A stretch of 64,000 nucleotides of DNA, taken from the NCBI GenBank assembly GCA_018287875.1, contig JAGVVL010000001.1, forward strand, positions 4,960,001 to 5,024,000, in the 5' to 3' direction. Position numbers and translations under genes: made by a program. The notes under the pieces were generated by a model, which saw only the letters and a program-made list of their open reading frames with translations, was not told where the DNA came from and did no database searches. This document shows, piece after piece, positions 49,629 through 60,945 of this stretch. The stretch is from Nigrospora sphaerica. Taxonomy: Eukaryota > Ascomycota > Sordariomycetes > Amphisphaeriales > Apiosporaceae. How positions within the stretch are numbered: the first letter of the stretch is position 1; each line of letters starts with the position of its first letter.

Positions 49629-51238
49629 ATGACTTCCCGACCGACCGCCCGTAAACGCCAATCGTTGCGAGAAACGCATGCTGTGCAACAGAACAATGGC
49701 GCTGCTATGACGCCCAAGGTCAAGGTCATCGATGCCGGGCCGCCTCTCGAGCAGGCCGAACGCTACGGAATCCACGACCAGCGGCCGACGTACTCGAAAC
49801 TGATGGGCTTCGCCGGCCGTATTCTCATCGAGACCATCCCGCAATGGCTCGCCGTGGGCGCCATGCTGAGCCTGATATTCGGCGGCTGCTGTTCAAACGT
49901 GAGTCTTCCGCCTGCTGGCCACGCACGCCCGGCACCGGCCAGCGAAACTTGCGCCAGGAGATGAGAGACTGACATAGGGCTCTTGTAGGTTTTCGCTTTG
50001 GAGGCCATTATCAAGTGAGCATGCCCATCCCCCACGCGGTGCAGGCAATGCCGCCGCGGCGCACGAGTCTTCTTCCCTCGTCGTGTTCCGCCTCGAGCAG
50101 CGCAGCTTGCTAACCTATGGCCCCCCTTCCCCCAATGGCAGGGTGGAACCAGCGAGCGGTACGATACAACGGTTTCGGCTTCGGCGAAAGGCGGCTCATG
50201 CTGATCAAATGGGACAGGAACTCTCTTGACTTTTGTGCAATTCCTCTTTGTGGCTGTGACCGGCTACGTCTCCCAGTTCGACTCGACGCGCCCGCCATTT
50301 TTCCTCACGCCGAACCGAGTGCCGATCCGACGATGGCTCATCAACATCGTGCTCTTTTTCAGCATCAACGTGCTCAATAACCACGCCTTCAGCTACGATA
50401 TATCGGTCCCCGTGCATATCATTCTAAGATCTGGTGGGAGCATCACCACTATGATCGCCGGCAGTTTGTGGGGAAAGAGATATTCCAGGATCCAGATTGT
50501 CGCCGTGCTCCTTTTGACAGTTGGCGTCATTACCGCCGCTTGGTCGGACGCCCAGTCCAAGGTACGCTTGTCACGATGGTACTTTGCTAACCCCCCTGGG
50601 TTCTAACACACGGACAGGACAACACAAGCGGGAGCCATAATTCAGCGCCGAGCTTCAGCACTGGCTTGGTCATTCTCTTCGTTGCGCAGGTGCTCTCAGC
50701 CATTATGGGCCTCTACACGGAAGAAACGTACAAGGCATACGGGCCACATTGGAAGGAGAACCTGTTCTACTCCCATCTCCTGTCCCTGCCACTGTTTCTT
50801 CCCTTCATGCCGTCTCTGTACAGGCAGTTCATACGGCTTGCCAACAGCGCGCCGCTCGCCCTGCCCGCTTACGCGGAGCAGCTTGCCGCCCCCAACGTGC
50901 CGGGTGCTATGCGCGATAACATTAAGCAGCTGTACGTCCCGAGCCAGGTGGTATACCTCGCTCTTAACGTGCTGACTCAGTACGCCTGCATTCGCGGGGT
51001 CAACCTTCTTGCCGCTGCTTCCTCGGCACTGACTGTCACCATCGTGCTCAACATACGGAAGCTAGTCAGCCTGCTGCTGAGTATCTGGCTTTTCGGCAAT
51101 CGCCTGGCCACGGGGACGTTGGTGGGGGCAGTTGTTGTCTTTTCTGCCGGAGGACTGTATTCTCTGGATGGAAAGGGGAGGAAGTCCGCGGCGGCGAGAC
51201 AAAGAGCGTCTTCTGTTCCCAGCACAAAGGCAGGCTAG
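49629..51238 (+). CDS. YEA4: UAA-family nucleotide-sugar transporter, Yea4/SLC35B4-like
   Basis: Multi-pass ER/Golgi carrier of the UAA/SLC35B family, likely moving UDP-GlcNAc into the lumen for glycan or chitin-related synthesis. Five exons: 49629-49898, 49989-50014, 50142-50158, 50218-50561 and 50618-51238; 425 aa. Splicing gives 'SLIFGGCCSNVFALEAIIK' then 'VEPASGTLLTFVQFLFVA', a characteristic TM1-TM2 segment; exon 3 is only 17 nt. Later family motifs are 'NNHAFSYDISVPVHIILRSG', 'LWGKRYSRIQIVAVLLLTVG', 'GLYTEETYKAYGPHWKENLF', 'YSHLLSLPLFLPF' and 'SALTVTIVLNIRKLVSLLLS'. The C-tail is basic. About 10 membrane segments are expected. The roughly 60-residue N-terminus is hydrophilic and cytosolic. 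Substrate assignment is from family resemblance; UDP-xylose is an alternative within this group. Confidence 0.92.
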
Positions 51239-52674
51239 CCCTGGAAGCCTGCGTGCTTTGTTGACGATAGAGCCCACTCGCCCAAGGATGTTTACCCGAC
51301 AGCTACCGTTCCTCCTGCACCGTGTTAGACAATAAATACATCCGTAGCGAGACGTATCTTTGGTCTTGAGGTTGGATGTAGTGTGCGGGACCCTGTCGTC
51401 GGAGTCGGCGCACGCAAAAAGGAACGGCCACTCCTTCGTAGGTACGCATGGTAAATGCTTCGTTCCTCATGTTCAAAGCGATGTTGTTTTTAGAAATACG
51501 AGTGGCCACAGGCAGCCGAATTGATTCGTGCTCGTGGAGAGCCGTTGCTCTACAGGGCTCGAGAACAGATACCGGACGAGTACCCCGGGACGCTTGCTAT
51601 TGAAGTACTGGGGAGCCGGTACCGGAGGGAGAATAGCATCTTTGGTCGAGACTTGTGGGAAGGACTGACTACGCAAGTACATTACATACGTGTATGTATT
51701 TGTATAGCGGTTTTCCTGCTCTGCGCCGATACGCACAGTTTCACACCATCATTTCCCCGCAAGTAAGTGCCTGAGAAAGCGGCCAACCCAGGCCAGTAAC
51801 CTCTACAAGTCGAGGTGTGTACCTTAGTAGGACCGTTAGGTGCCGGTGCATCCAAGATGTACCTGGGTACCTACCATAGACGCCACCGAGAACATTTGCA
51901 CCGAATTGTATGCCCGGAGAACTTACTCTATCCCGAATGGCAGCCCATAGTGATAACGACACCACCCAAGAGGGGGAATTCAAGTATACAACGTCAGGTT
52001 CCACGAAATTTGGGTAACCATACGTGGACTGCCAATTGTTGTACTATGTACTTCACCGTACATATTGGTCTCTCCATGTATTTCAGGCAGGATCCCTGAC
52101 GGGGTGGTGCAGCAGCGTCGGTTATGCAGACAGAAGTATACGCTCAAGATTAGAGATTATCACGTAGATGGGAGTTCGTATTCCTAAGCGCACAGATAGA
52201 CCACCGCATCGTTTTAAACGGCCTCGGTGGGATTTCAATGCTCGGCCTCAGCGGAGGGACTGCCTTACAACGGATGGCCGCTAGTACTGGATGATGTAGG
52301 TACATGTTACAGAGGTCAGGTACTAACAGGATGGAGGCAGGTGGCGTGCGTGCGTTACGGCCACGCAGCCACGCCCACAGGCTGGTGGTCACAAGGCGCC
52401 TTCGGCCAGCGGAGGCACGACTACTACTAGTTCCTACATGGTGGCGGCACCGACCGACGGACTCCTGGACAAGTGCCAATATATATACGCCACGCCCGCC
52501 CGCAGGGTCTCGAAAAGCAGGTTACATCCCCGGCCCAGCTCATCCTTGTTTTGTGCGCGGGGACTTTTCTGTCTCGGACACCCGAAACCGACCAGGCGCG
52601 AGCCCAGCTCGGCCACCCCCGGACACGGACTGTAAAAGCTCGGGCTGACGCCCCAGCGCAATCAGTGAGCGCCA
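51239..52674. other. Intergenic region before AMP deaminase
   Basis: About 1.4 kb with no supported gene. It holds the transporter 3' UTR and the AMP deaminase promoter. TACCTA/GGTACC-type motifs occur at 51815-51880 and near 52290-52325. No RNA gene was seen. Confidence 0.5.
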
Positions 52675-55600
52675 ATGGAGCCGCCATCGGCGTCGACGTC
52701 GCCCAAGTTGCCCGACAGGGCCTACGAGAGCGAGGACGAGGACCGCGATGCATTCGCCGTCGAAAGCGACGCGGGCTCGGCCAGCGGGAACGACGGTGCG
52801 GGCCTCCCGCTCGAGACGCCAGCTCGGGAGGAAGAGACGGTCGAGGGCATGCTGCCCCGCGATTTGCCCAAGCGAACGGCGTTTTACGACCCTGTCGACG
52901 ACCGGCAGATGAGCCAGACCGACGCCAAGCTCTTCTACCAGCGCAGCCAGTTGGAGCAGCACAGGGTCGATGCGGGCAGCACCCGCGTCTCGGCTCAGCC
53001 AACGCCCCATGATAGCCCTGTTGTCTCAGGCGCCAAAGGCCCGCGGGTGCTCGAAAATCTCGGCGTTCAAATGGGCACCGCCGCGCGCCCTCCCCCGGCT
53101 CCCCTGTCCAACTCCCACCTCGATGCCAACCGATCCGCGGCTGCAGCCTCTCGCCAGTCGTCGAGCTACAAGCTGCCGTACGTCGGACCGGCCCCCTCGA
53201 ACCCTGGCATACGCCCGGGGCCAGCCCCGCGGACGGCGACCCAACCCGACCTGGGCGACCGTGCCACCCAGGCCCATATCAGCATCCTGGCACCCGAGGA
53301 CGAGGACGACATGGACCAGGACTTCCAGCCCGACATGGGCCTGCCTGATGGCGTGCCCATGGGCGTTGGAAGCGGGTACGCCGACAACGACCCGCACATC
53401 GCCTCCGAGCTGAGCAACATCTTCGAGAACATCCAAAAGATCCTGGATCTGCGCCACAAGTACATCCGTCTGTCGCGCCAGCGGGACGGGGACAACCCGA
53501 AAGATGACCCCAACTGGGACATTTACCCGCCGCCGCCGGAGCCGGCCTGGGTCGGGCCTTACACCCGCGTCCCTACCGCCGCCAATAGCCTGAGCAACAG
53601 CATGGTCCTGCCGCCCCCGGCCGAGGCGGGTCCGCTTGCGGATGCGGAGGCGACGGCCGCCGGCTCGGAGCCCCTGCACAAGCGAAGCCAAAAGAAACGC
53701 AAACCGGGCCACAATGTCGGCGAGGACTTCCTCTGGGACGAGGTGCTGCCTCTCCCGGGGCCGAGCGATTTCACCTTTCGCATGGATGCGAACGGCGTGT
53801 ACCAGGTTTACGACAGCGCCACGGCCGACGAGAACAACCTGCCCATCGTAAACGTTCCCACTATCAAGGACTTCTACATGGACCTGGAGAGCATCCTGGC
53901 CACTTCATCCGATGGGCCAAGCAAGAGCTTTGCTTTCCGTCGACTGCAGTACCTCGAGGGCAAGTTCAACCTCTACACTCTCCTCAACGAGTACCAGGAG
54001 ACGGCCGACAGCAAGCAGGTGCCCCACCGAGACTTCTACAACGTCCGGAAGGTCGACACCCACGTCCACCACTCGGCTTGCATGAATCAGAAGCACCTGC
54101 TGCGTTTCATCAAGAGCAAGATGAAGAAGTGCCCCAACGAGCAGGTCTTGATTCGAGACGGCAAGGTGCTCACGCTGGCCGAGGTCTTCGAGAGCATCAA
54201 GCTCACGGCATACGACCTGAGTATCGACACGCTGGACATGCACGCGCATACCGACTCGTTCCACCGCTTCGACAAGTTCAATCTCAAGTACAACCCCATC
54301 GGAGAGTCTCGCCTGCGCACCATTTTCCTTAAGACGGACAACCACATCCAGGGACGGTACCTGGCCGAGATCACCAAGGAGGTGATAGCCGATCTCGAGT
54401 CCAGCAAGTACCAAATGGTCGAGTGGCGTATATCCATTTACGGCAAGTCGCTGGACGAGTGGGACAAGCTGGCCGCCTGGGTGGTGGACAATAAGCTCAT
54501 GTCGCACAACGTACGCTGGCTGATCCAGATTCCGCGCCTCTATGATGTCTACAAGGCGTCGGGCTTGATGGAGAGCTACGAGCAAGTGGTGCAGAATGTC
54601 TTTCTCCCCCTGTTTGAAGTCACAAAGGACCCCGAAAGCCACCCGAAGCTCCACATCTTCCTCCAGCGAGTCATCGGCTTCGATAGTGTCGACGACGAGA
54701 GCAAGGTGGAGCGCCGGCTATTCAAGAAGTTCCCGGTGCCCAAGGAGTGGCGTACCAAGCAGAACCCGCCGTACAGTTACTGGATCTACTATCTCTTCGC
54801 CAACATCTCGTCGCTCAACTGCTGGCGCCAGCAGCGTGGCTTCAACACGTTCCTGCTGCGCCCGCACTGCGGTGAGGCGGGCGATAGCGAGCATCTTGCC
54901 ATTGCCCTTCTTTGTTGCCACAGCATTAGCCACGGGCTTTTGCTGCGAAAAGTGCCGCTCCTGCAGTACATCTTCTACCTGGAGCAGATCGGCATCGCCA
55001 TGTCCCCGCTCAGCAACAACGCTCTTTTCCTGGCGTACGAGCGGAATCCGTTCCACCAGTACTTCAAGCGGGGGCTGAACGTGTCCTTGTCCACGGACGA
55101 CCCGCTCCAGTTCGCCTTCACCAAGGAGCCCTTGATCGAGGAATACGCCGTGGCGGCCCAGATCTACAAGCTCAGCCCCGTGGATATGTGCGAGCTGGCG
55201 AAGAACTCGGTGAAGCAGAGCGGCTACGAGCACTCGGTCAAACAGCAGTGGCTCGGGCCCAAGTACAACCTGCCAGGGAAGGCCGGCAATCAGATGGTCA
55301 AGACAAACGTTCCGGACCGCCGCGAGGAGTTCAGGTACCACACCTGGGTCGAGGAGCACCGCATGTAAGTTCAGGTCTGTGTTACCCCTCGTGTGCGCAC
55401 TGGCTAATTGAGCCGCAGGATCACGAGATACGCGGCCCCGGAGGAAGCCGCAGGGAGTCACGGACTGGAGACGGCCGTCAAGCCGCCGCCTTCGCCCACG
55501 GCGGCGACGTCTGGCTTCTCGCAGGCGCCGAGTACGGTGACGCTGCAGGAGACCAACACTCACGGGTTTATCGACGTGCGCGTGCCGTCCGAGGTCGGCG

Positions 55601-55830
55601 CATCGTCGCAGAACGGGGCCCCAGGGCCGTCGTCGACTCCGCAACGCGAGAAGCACTGGCCGACGGAACGAGAGATGCATCTTTCCGGACTGGAGCCAAG
55701 ATACCTTCCGGGTATGATGGCCAGAGCTTCGAGGAGGGACAGCCGACCCCAGAGCTCGGTGCCTTCGGACGAGACCCGCTCCATTCGTAGTACTCCTAAG
55801 AAGGGCACCTCGAAGGAGGAGGGTTCGTGA
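52675..55830 (+). CDS. AMD1: AMP deaminase
   Basis: Converts AMP to IMP and ammonia in the purine nucleotide cycle; cytosolic zinc enzyme. Exons 52675-55364 and 55419-55830 with a 54-bp intron give 1033 aa. The catalytic domain spans about 390-895. Zinc and active-site motifs are 'VDTHVHHSACMNQKHLLRF' (H463, H465), 'RPHCGEAGD' (H731, E734) and 'SLSTDDPLQFAFTKEPLIEE' (D808, D809). Other family blocks are 'FNLKYNPIGESRLRTIFLKT', 'EWRISIYGKSLDEWDKLAAW' and 'NPFHQYFKRGLNVSLSTDDP'. The N-terminal 250 residues are acidic and disordered, with a helical 'SNIFENIQKILDLRHKYIRL' segment before the core. The C-terminal 135 residues beyond the splice are Ser/Pro/Arg-rich, longer than in yeast, and probably regulatory. 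The splice restores 'EEHRMITRYAAPEE'. Confidence 0.96.
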
Positions 55831-56946
55831 GAGGGCGGGATAAGGGTGGGGGAGGCTTGCGCCTCCGGAGGAAGGAGGAGCCGGGAAGGGAAGGAGGTCT
55901 CGTTTTGCTACTGTGGGCTAGCTTGGGATGTGGTTGATGTACAATGTATATTATGGGCATTTCCGGAGTTGGCACATACAGGGGTTTCTATACACTTGTC
56001 TCCGACGATCGCGTGCTGGCCCGGGTGTCGCGCGTCGAGGTGGATGTAGGATTAGTATGTGGACGAGGGCACGTTTGCCGTCGCCCAACTATGGCTTGCC
56101 ACCCGATACGGCCGTTTGAACGTGGGGGCCTTGCACGCACATACATGTTGATGCCGGTCGATTATCACAGGCATATAATACCTATGCATAGGTACGCGTG
56201 GACAAAACAGCAAGCCGCAACTACGAAACCGTTACAGAGAAACCCAGCCGGCCTAGCGATGGTGCTGCCAATGGGCGTGGTGAGTTGCGCGCCACATCTG
56301 GTCTGTGGTGTCTTGGTGCATCCCAATGATTACCTTCAGATGACCAAATTACTCGTGTTGGGCCGGAAAGGGGGTACACAGTACAGGCGGGTTCGCATCC
56401 AAACGGTGCTCGTCAAGATCCGACCCACTGGCAGCCTGACCTCATAATCAGTTGCTGCCAATCCCAGCCAATCCATCTGCACCCACGCGCCGCTCGCGCT
56501 GCCCAAAGAACTGGGAATAGGAGTACGTACTTATTGCAAAGTACGTTACCTAACCTACTACCCGACTGTATGTACAAGCCCGTCCTCCTATGTTTTGGGA
56601 GGTTGAGCCTAAAGCCGAGAGCCCCCCTGGGGTTCGAACCAGCTGCCAGACTAGGTTCCAAGGTTCCCCATCCCATTTCCAATCCCATCAGGTTCCGAAG
56701 ACGTCGCTCATCTCCAGTTCCCGTTGCCAGCCAGGTCTCACTCCCTTCCTGTAGGAACCGATTGGTCGACCGTTACGCCGGTGCAGACTCACGACACCCC
56801 CGTTCGACCAGCCCGTTTTCTGGGATTGTGGCGTCCTTTGCCCGCCAGCCTTCCCTCTCTCTCAACTGCTGCAACCATCCCCCTCCTCCTCCAACCTCGG
56901 AGCCCCAGAGCCGTGCAGGTGTGCAGCTGCATCTTTGAAGCCCCAG

Positions 56947-56985
<39 letters not shown>

Positions 56986-57186
56986 GGTGCCGGTCGCGCC
57001 GATCGTGATGGTCCGCCGACAGTAATACGAGATTACCCGAGAAGACGCTACAACCCGCATTCCCCCTGCCCACCCTCCGTCCCCCAAGCCTCCCGCGCCC
57101 GCCAAACGCCAACCTTTCCCTGCCGTGCCCCCTCCACGCCCACCTCTCTGCCGTTGGCCTCGACCACAGTCTCGTCCCTGCCAGCC
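55831..57186. other. Intergenic region before SLA1
   Basis: About 1.36 kb with the AMP deaminase 3' UTR and the SLA1 promoter and leader. It holds an 18-unit GA microsatellite (56949-56984) about 200 bp before the SLA1 start, then C-rich leader sequence. No gene is supported. Confidence 0.5.
56949..56984. repeat. GA dinucleotide microsatellite (18 units)
   Basis: A perfect 36-bp GA run, 202 bp upstream of the SLA1 start codon, probably in the promoter or 5' UTR. Confidence 0.95.
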
Positions 57187-60100
57187 ATGAGCTTCCTCGG
57201 CGTCTACCGGGCCATATATGACTATGCGCCCCAGGGAGAAGGGGAGCTGGCCATTCGCGAAGGCGACGTGCTGTACGTTCTGGAAAAGAGCACCGAAGAT
57301 GACTGGTGGAAAGTCAAGAAGAAGGCGAGCGCCGACGAGGACGATGAGCCCGTCGGCTTGGTGCCCAACAACTACGTCGAAGAGGTGTGTATCTCTCTGC
57401 CTGGCCGCCCCGCCCGGCCTTCGTCGCTTAGTATTTCTCTTCATAGGCCCCTGCCGTCGGTCACGCCCGCGCTCTGTACGAATACACGCGACAGACCGAC
57501 GAGGAATTGTCATTCCCCGAGGACGCCCAGCTGACCGTCTACGACCTCACCGACCCCGACTGGATTCTGGCCGGCTACAAAGATGACTACGGCTTCGTCC
57601 CCGCCAACTATATAGATGTTACCGAAAGCACGGGGGCGGCGACTGCTGCTACTCCTACTCCTACCGCGCCGGCGCCGGCGCCTCGCCCCGAGCCCGAGCC
57701 GGAGCCGGAACTTGAGCCCGAATCCCCAGCCGCGCCCATGCCGCCGCCACCGCCTCCTACGCTCCCTACGCGGCCCGTTGCTGAGCCCCCGGCGGCTCGC
57801 AGCCCCCCGCTACCGGACCGACAACCGTCGGCCTCTTCCGAACCGAGCGCGGGCGCGCCGAACCCGGCTTCTGCCTTGGCCGGCGTTATTCAAGGACGGT
57901 CGTCCACCAGGGCACCCACGCCGCCGCCCATCGCCGTGCCGCCCCCCCGGCAGCAACACTTCTCCGAGGAGTCCGAGGACGAGCCCAGCCCGGCATTGCC
58001 AGCGCGTCCACTGTCCACGTCCAACTACTCGGATGCCCGCTCCTCCATCACCTCCCCGCCCCCCCAGCGAACGAGCAGCCGGCGCGAAGTCGACGACGAG
58101 GTGCCGGCGAATGCTACCGGCCGCATCGCGCCGGGCGGCTTTCACATGTACAACATCAACGAGATGGTCTCGGTCATGGGAAAAAAGAAAAAGATGCCCA
58201 CGACACTCGGCGTCAACCTGAAGACGGGCGTTATCCTGATTGCACCCGAACGCAGCAGCGACGGCCCGACGCAGGAGTGGACCGCCGACAAGATGACACA
58301 CTACTCGCGAGAGGGCAAACACGTCTTCCTGGAGCTGGTTCGCCCCAGCAGGAGCATCGACTTCCACGCGGGAGCCAAGGACACCGCGGCTGAAATCGTC
58401 AGCGCATTGGGCGAGCTCTCCGGCGCCGTTCGGGCCGAAGGACTGCGGGAGGTCATCATGGCGGGCACGAGCAAGAGAACCCAAAAGAAAGGCACTGTTC
58501 TCTACGATTTCATGGCCCAGGGAGACGACGAGGTCACGGTCTCCATCGGCGATGAGGTTACCATCCTTGACGATACAAAGAGTGACGAGTGGTGGATGGT
58601 TCGTCGCGTGAAGAACGGCAAGGAGGGCGTCGTTCCGAGCAGCTACATCGAGGTTACCGGCTCGATCCTGTCGCTACCGGCGCCGACGGGCGTCAACGCT
58701 GGAAAGTCGACCGTGGCGCAGAACCGTCTCGAGGAGCAGCGACTGGCCAAGGAGGCCATCAAGAAGGACCAGCGCACAGCAGAGGTAGGACCTGGCGTGC
58801 TTTTGCCCAAGCGAAAAAGTAGTCTATCCGCGTGGGACCATGGTAACCAATCTGGCCAGCAGCGGAGCAAGCGCGAAAACGGCGGAAGCAGCAGCGGCGG
58901 CGGCGGCGGCGGCAGCAGCAGTCGCTCTGGGTCGTCCAAATCAAGTGAGTTCCCATCCCCGGCGGGCCCCGTGTTCCTGTGGCGGGCCCTGTACTGACGA
59001 GAGCCTGCTACGGCCAGAACCGGACCCGCTCAAGGTCCGCGTGTGGACCGACCGGACCAAGTCCTTCAGCGTCGAGGCCCAGTTTATCGGCCTCAAGGAT
59101 GGAAAGATCAACCTGCACAAGCTGAACGGGGTCAAGATTGCCGTACCGGTAGCCAAGATGTCAGTCAAGGACCTGGAATACGTCGAGCTCATCACAGGTA
59201 TCTCCCTGGACGAGGATAAGCCCCTTTCCGAGGTCAAGCGGGCGCAGTCGACAAGAGCGGCGGCGCCAGCCAAGGAACAAAGCTCCGCCCCCTCCTCCCG
59301 CAGGATCGGTGCGTCTATCGAGCCGTCCAAATCCGATTACGACTGGTTCCAGTTCTTCCTGTCGTGCGATGTCCCCGTGGGACTCTGCGAGCGGTATGCC
59401 CAGGCGTTCACCAAGGACTCGATGGACGAGAGCGTCCTGCCGGACGTCGATACCACGGTTCTTCGCAACCTCGGGATCCGGGAAGGCGACATCATCAAAA
59501 TCATGCGGTACCTGGACAAGAGGTTTAACCGCGATCCCAAGAAGAGGGCGGGCAACGGCGACGACGAAGGAGGGCTCTTCTCCGGTCCGGGTGGCACGCT
59601 CCGGAATAACACACGAAAAGGCCGGCCGGCACCAGCCACGCAGACGAGCGATACCGTCGACCCCAAGGCCTTTTCGCAGCAAAAGGAGCCGGGTGCCGAT
59701 GCATCCGCGCCTTCCGCGTCCATTACGCGGCCCAAGGCGGGCGAGAGCGGGTTCGACGACGATGCCTGGGACGTCAAGCCTTCCAAGCAAGCCGAGGCCC
59801 CGGCCAAGGCGGCGCCAACCCCGGAGCCGGAACCCAAGGCCCCGACGCCGGAAGCGGCGCCCCCGCCCACGGGTGCCCTGCTGGACCTCTCGCTGTTGTC
59901 CAAGCCACTGGAGCCCGTCAAGGCGCAGCCGACGGCGTCGCCCCAGGTCGTCCAGCCGCCGCCCCAGCCCGCGCCGCCCCAGCAACCGGCGGTCACGGCG
60001 GCGCAACCGCCGGGGGCCAGTCCGGCCTTCTTCGCCGGGCTGTCGCAGCAGCAGACGGGGTTGCAGACCGCCATGCCCACAGGCCAAGCCGGGCCAGCCC

Positions 60101-60945
60101 AGCCGCTGAACCTCGGACTCGGCGGCGCTCGCCAGCGACCGATGGCGCCCCAGATGACGGGCCAGGGAGGGTTGGTACCGCCGCCGCCTGCGCGGCCCCT
60201 CTCGGCGCCGCAGTCGGCGCAGCCCAATTCGTTTGCGCTGCCGCCGCTGCAGCCGCAAATGACGGGCATGGCGCTGCCCGGGCAGAGCCTGAGCGATCTC
60301 AACCAACAGAGGATGGCGCAGCAGTACACGGGGGCGTTCCAGCCTCAACCCACGGGGCCGGGCATGATGGGCTTCAACGGCGGCATGGGTATGGCGCCGC
60401 AGCCGACGGGCTTTGGCAACACCCAGTTCGGACAGCCGGGCATGATGGGACCAGCACAGCCCATGCAGAGCCCCTTCTCCGACCCGCGGCCGCAGTCGTT
60501 CGTGCCGATTCAGAACCAACCCACGGGCTTCCAGGCCGGATTCACGCCGGGGCAGCCGTTCCCGCCGCCGGGCAGCAACGTTAATGCGTACCTGCCACCG
60601 TCGCTGGAGCCGCAGCGGACGGGCATGCCGCCCATGCAACCGCAGCAAACAGGGTTTGGCGGAGGATTCGGCCAGGGGTTCGCTCCCGGCATGAACAACA
60701 ACACGATGGCGCAGGGCCAACCGCCGGCCGCTGCTCCTCTCGTCCCGCAGCAGACGGGCCCTGCCCCTCCGGTCCGTTTTGGAGTTGCCGACAAGATTGC
60801 GCCCCAGGCCACCGGACGTCGTGCCAACCTTGCCCAAGCAAGTAAGCAGCAGATATGCTTCCTCCCCTCCCCTCCCAACCGTCTTTTCGGACCCGGACCG
60901 CTGACTTGTTAATGAACAGCCCCGCAAAACCCTTTCGGATTCTAG
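57187..60945 (+). CDS. SLA1: SLA1, actin-patch/endocytosis regulator with three SH3 domains
   Basis: Adaptor of the endocytic coat that links cargo, clathrin and Arp2/3 activation. Exons are 57187-57384, 57447-58944, 59018-60841 and 60920-60945; introns of 62, 73 and 78 bp; 1181 aa. SH3-1 is at about 4-66 ('YRAIYDYAPQGEGELAIREG') and SH3-2 at about 70-125 ('ARALYEYTRQTDEELSFPED'). A proline-rich linker and a PH-like region ('GGFHMYNINEMVSVMGKKKK') follow. SH3-3 is at about 412-468 ('GTVLYDFMAQGDDEVTVSIG'). Then come SHD1 at about 568-625 ('VRVWTDRTKSFSVEAQFIGL'), which in yeast binds NPFxD cargo signals, and SHD2/SAM-like at about 670-735 ('DYDWFQFFLSCDVPVGLCER'). The C-terminal half is Gln/Pro/Gly-rich with about a dozen QxTG/PxTG motifs, comparable with the Prk1-type phosphorylation repeats of yeast Sla1. 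A 26-nt final exon supplies 'PQNPFGF'. Confidence 0.96.

Noticed and set aside
56620..56650. tRNA-like B box (GGTTCGAACC) near 56631
   Set aside because: The sequence is palindromic, but neither strand gives a 5-bp T stem, an acceptor stem or an A box at the right distance.
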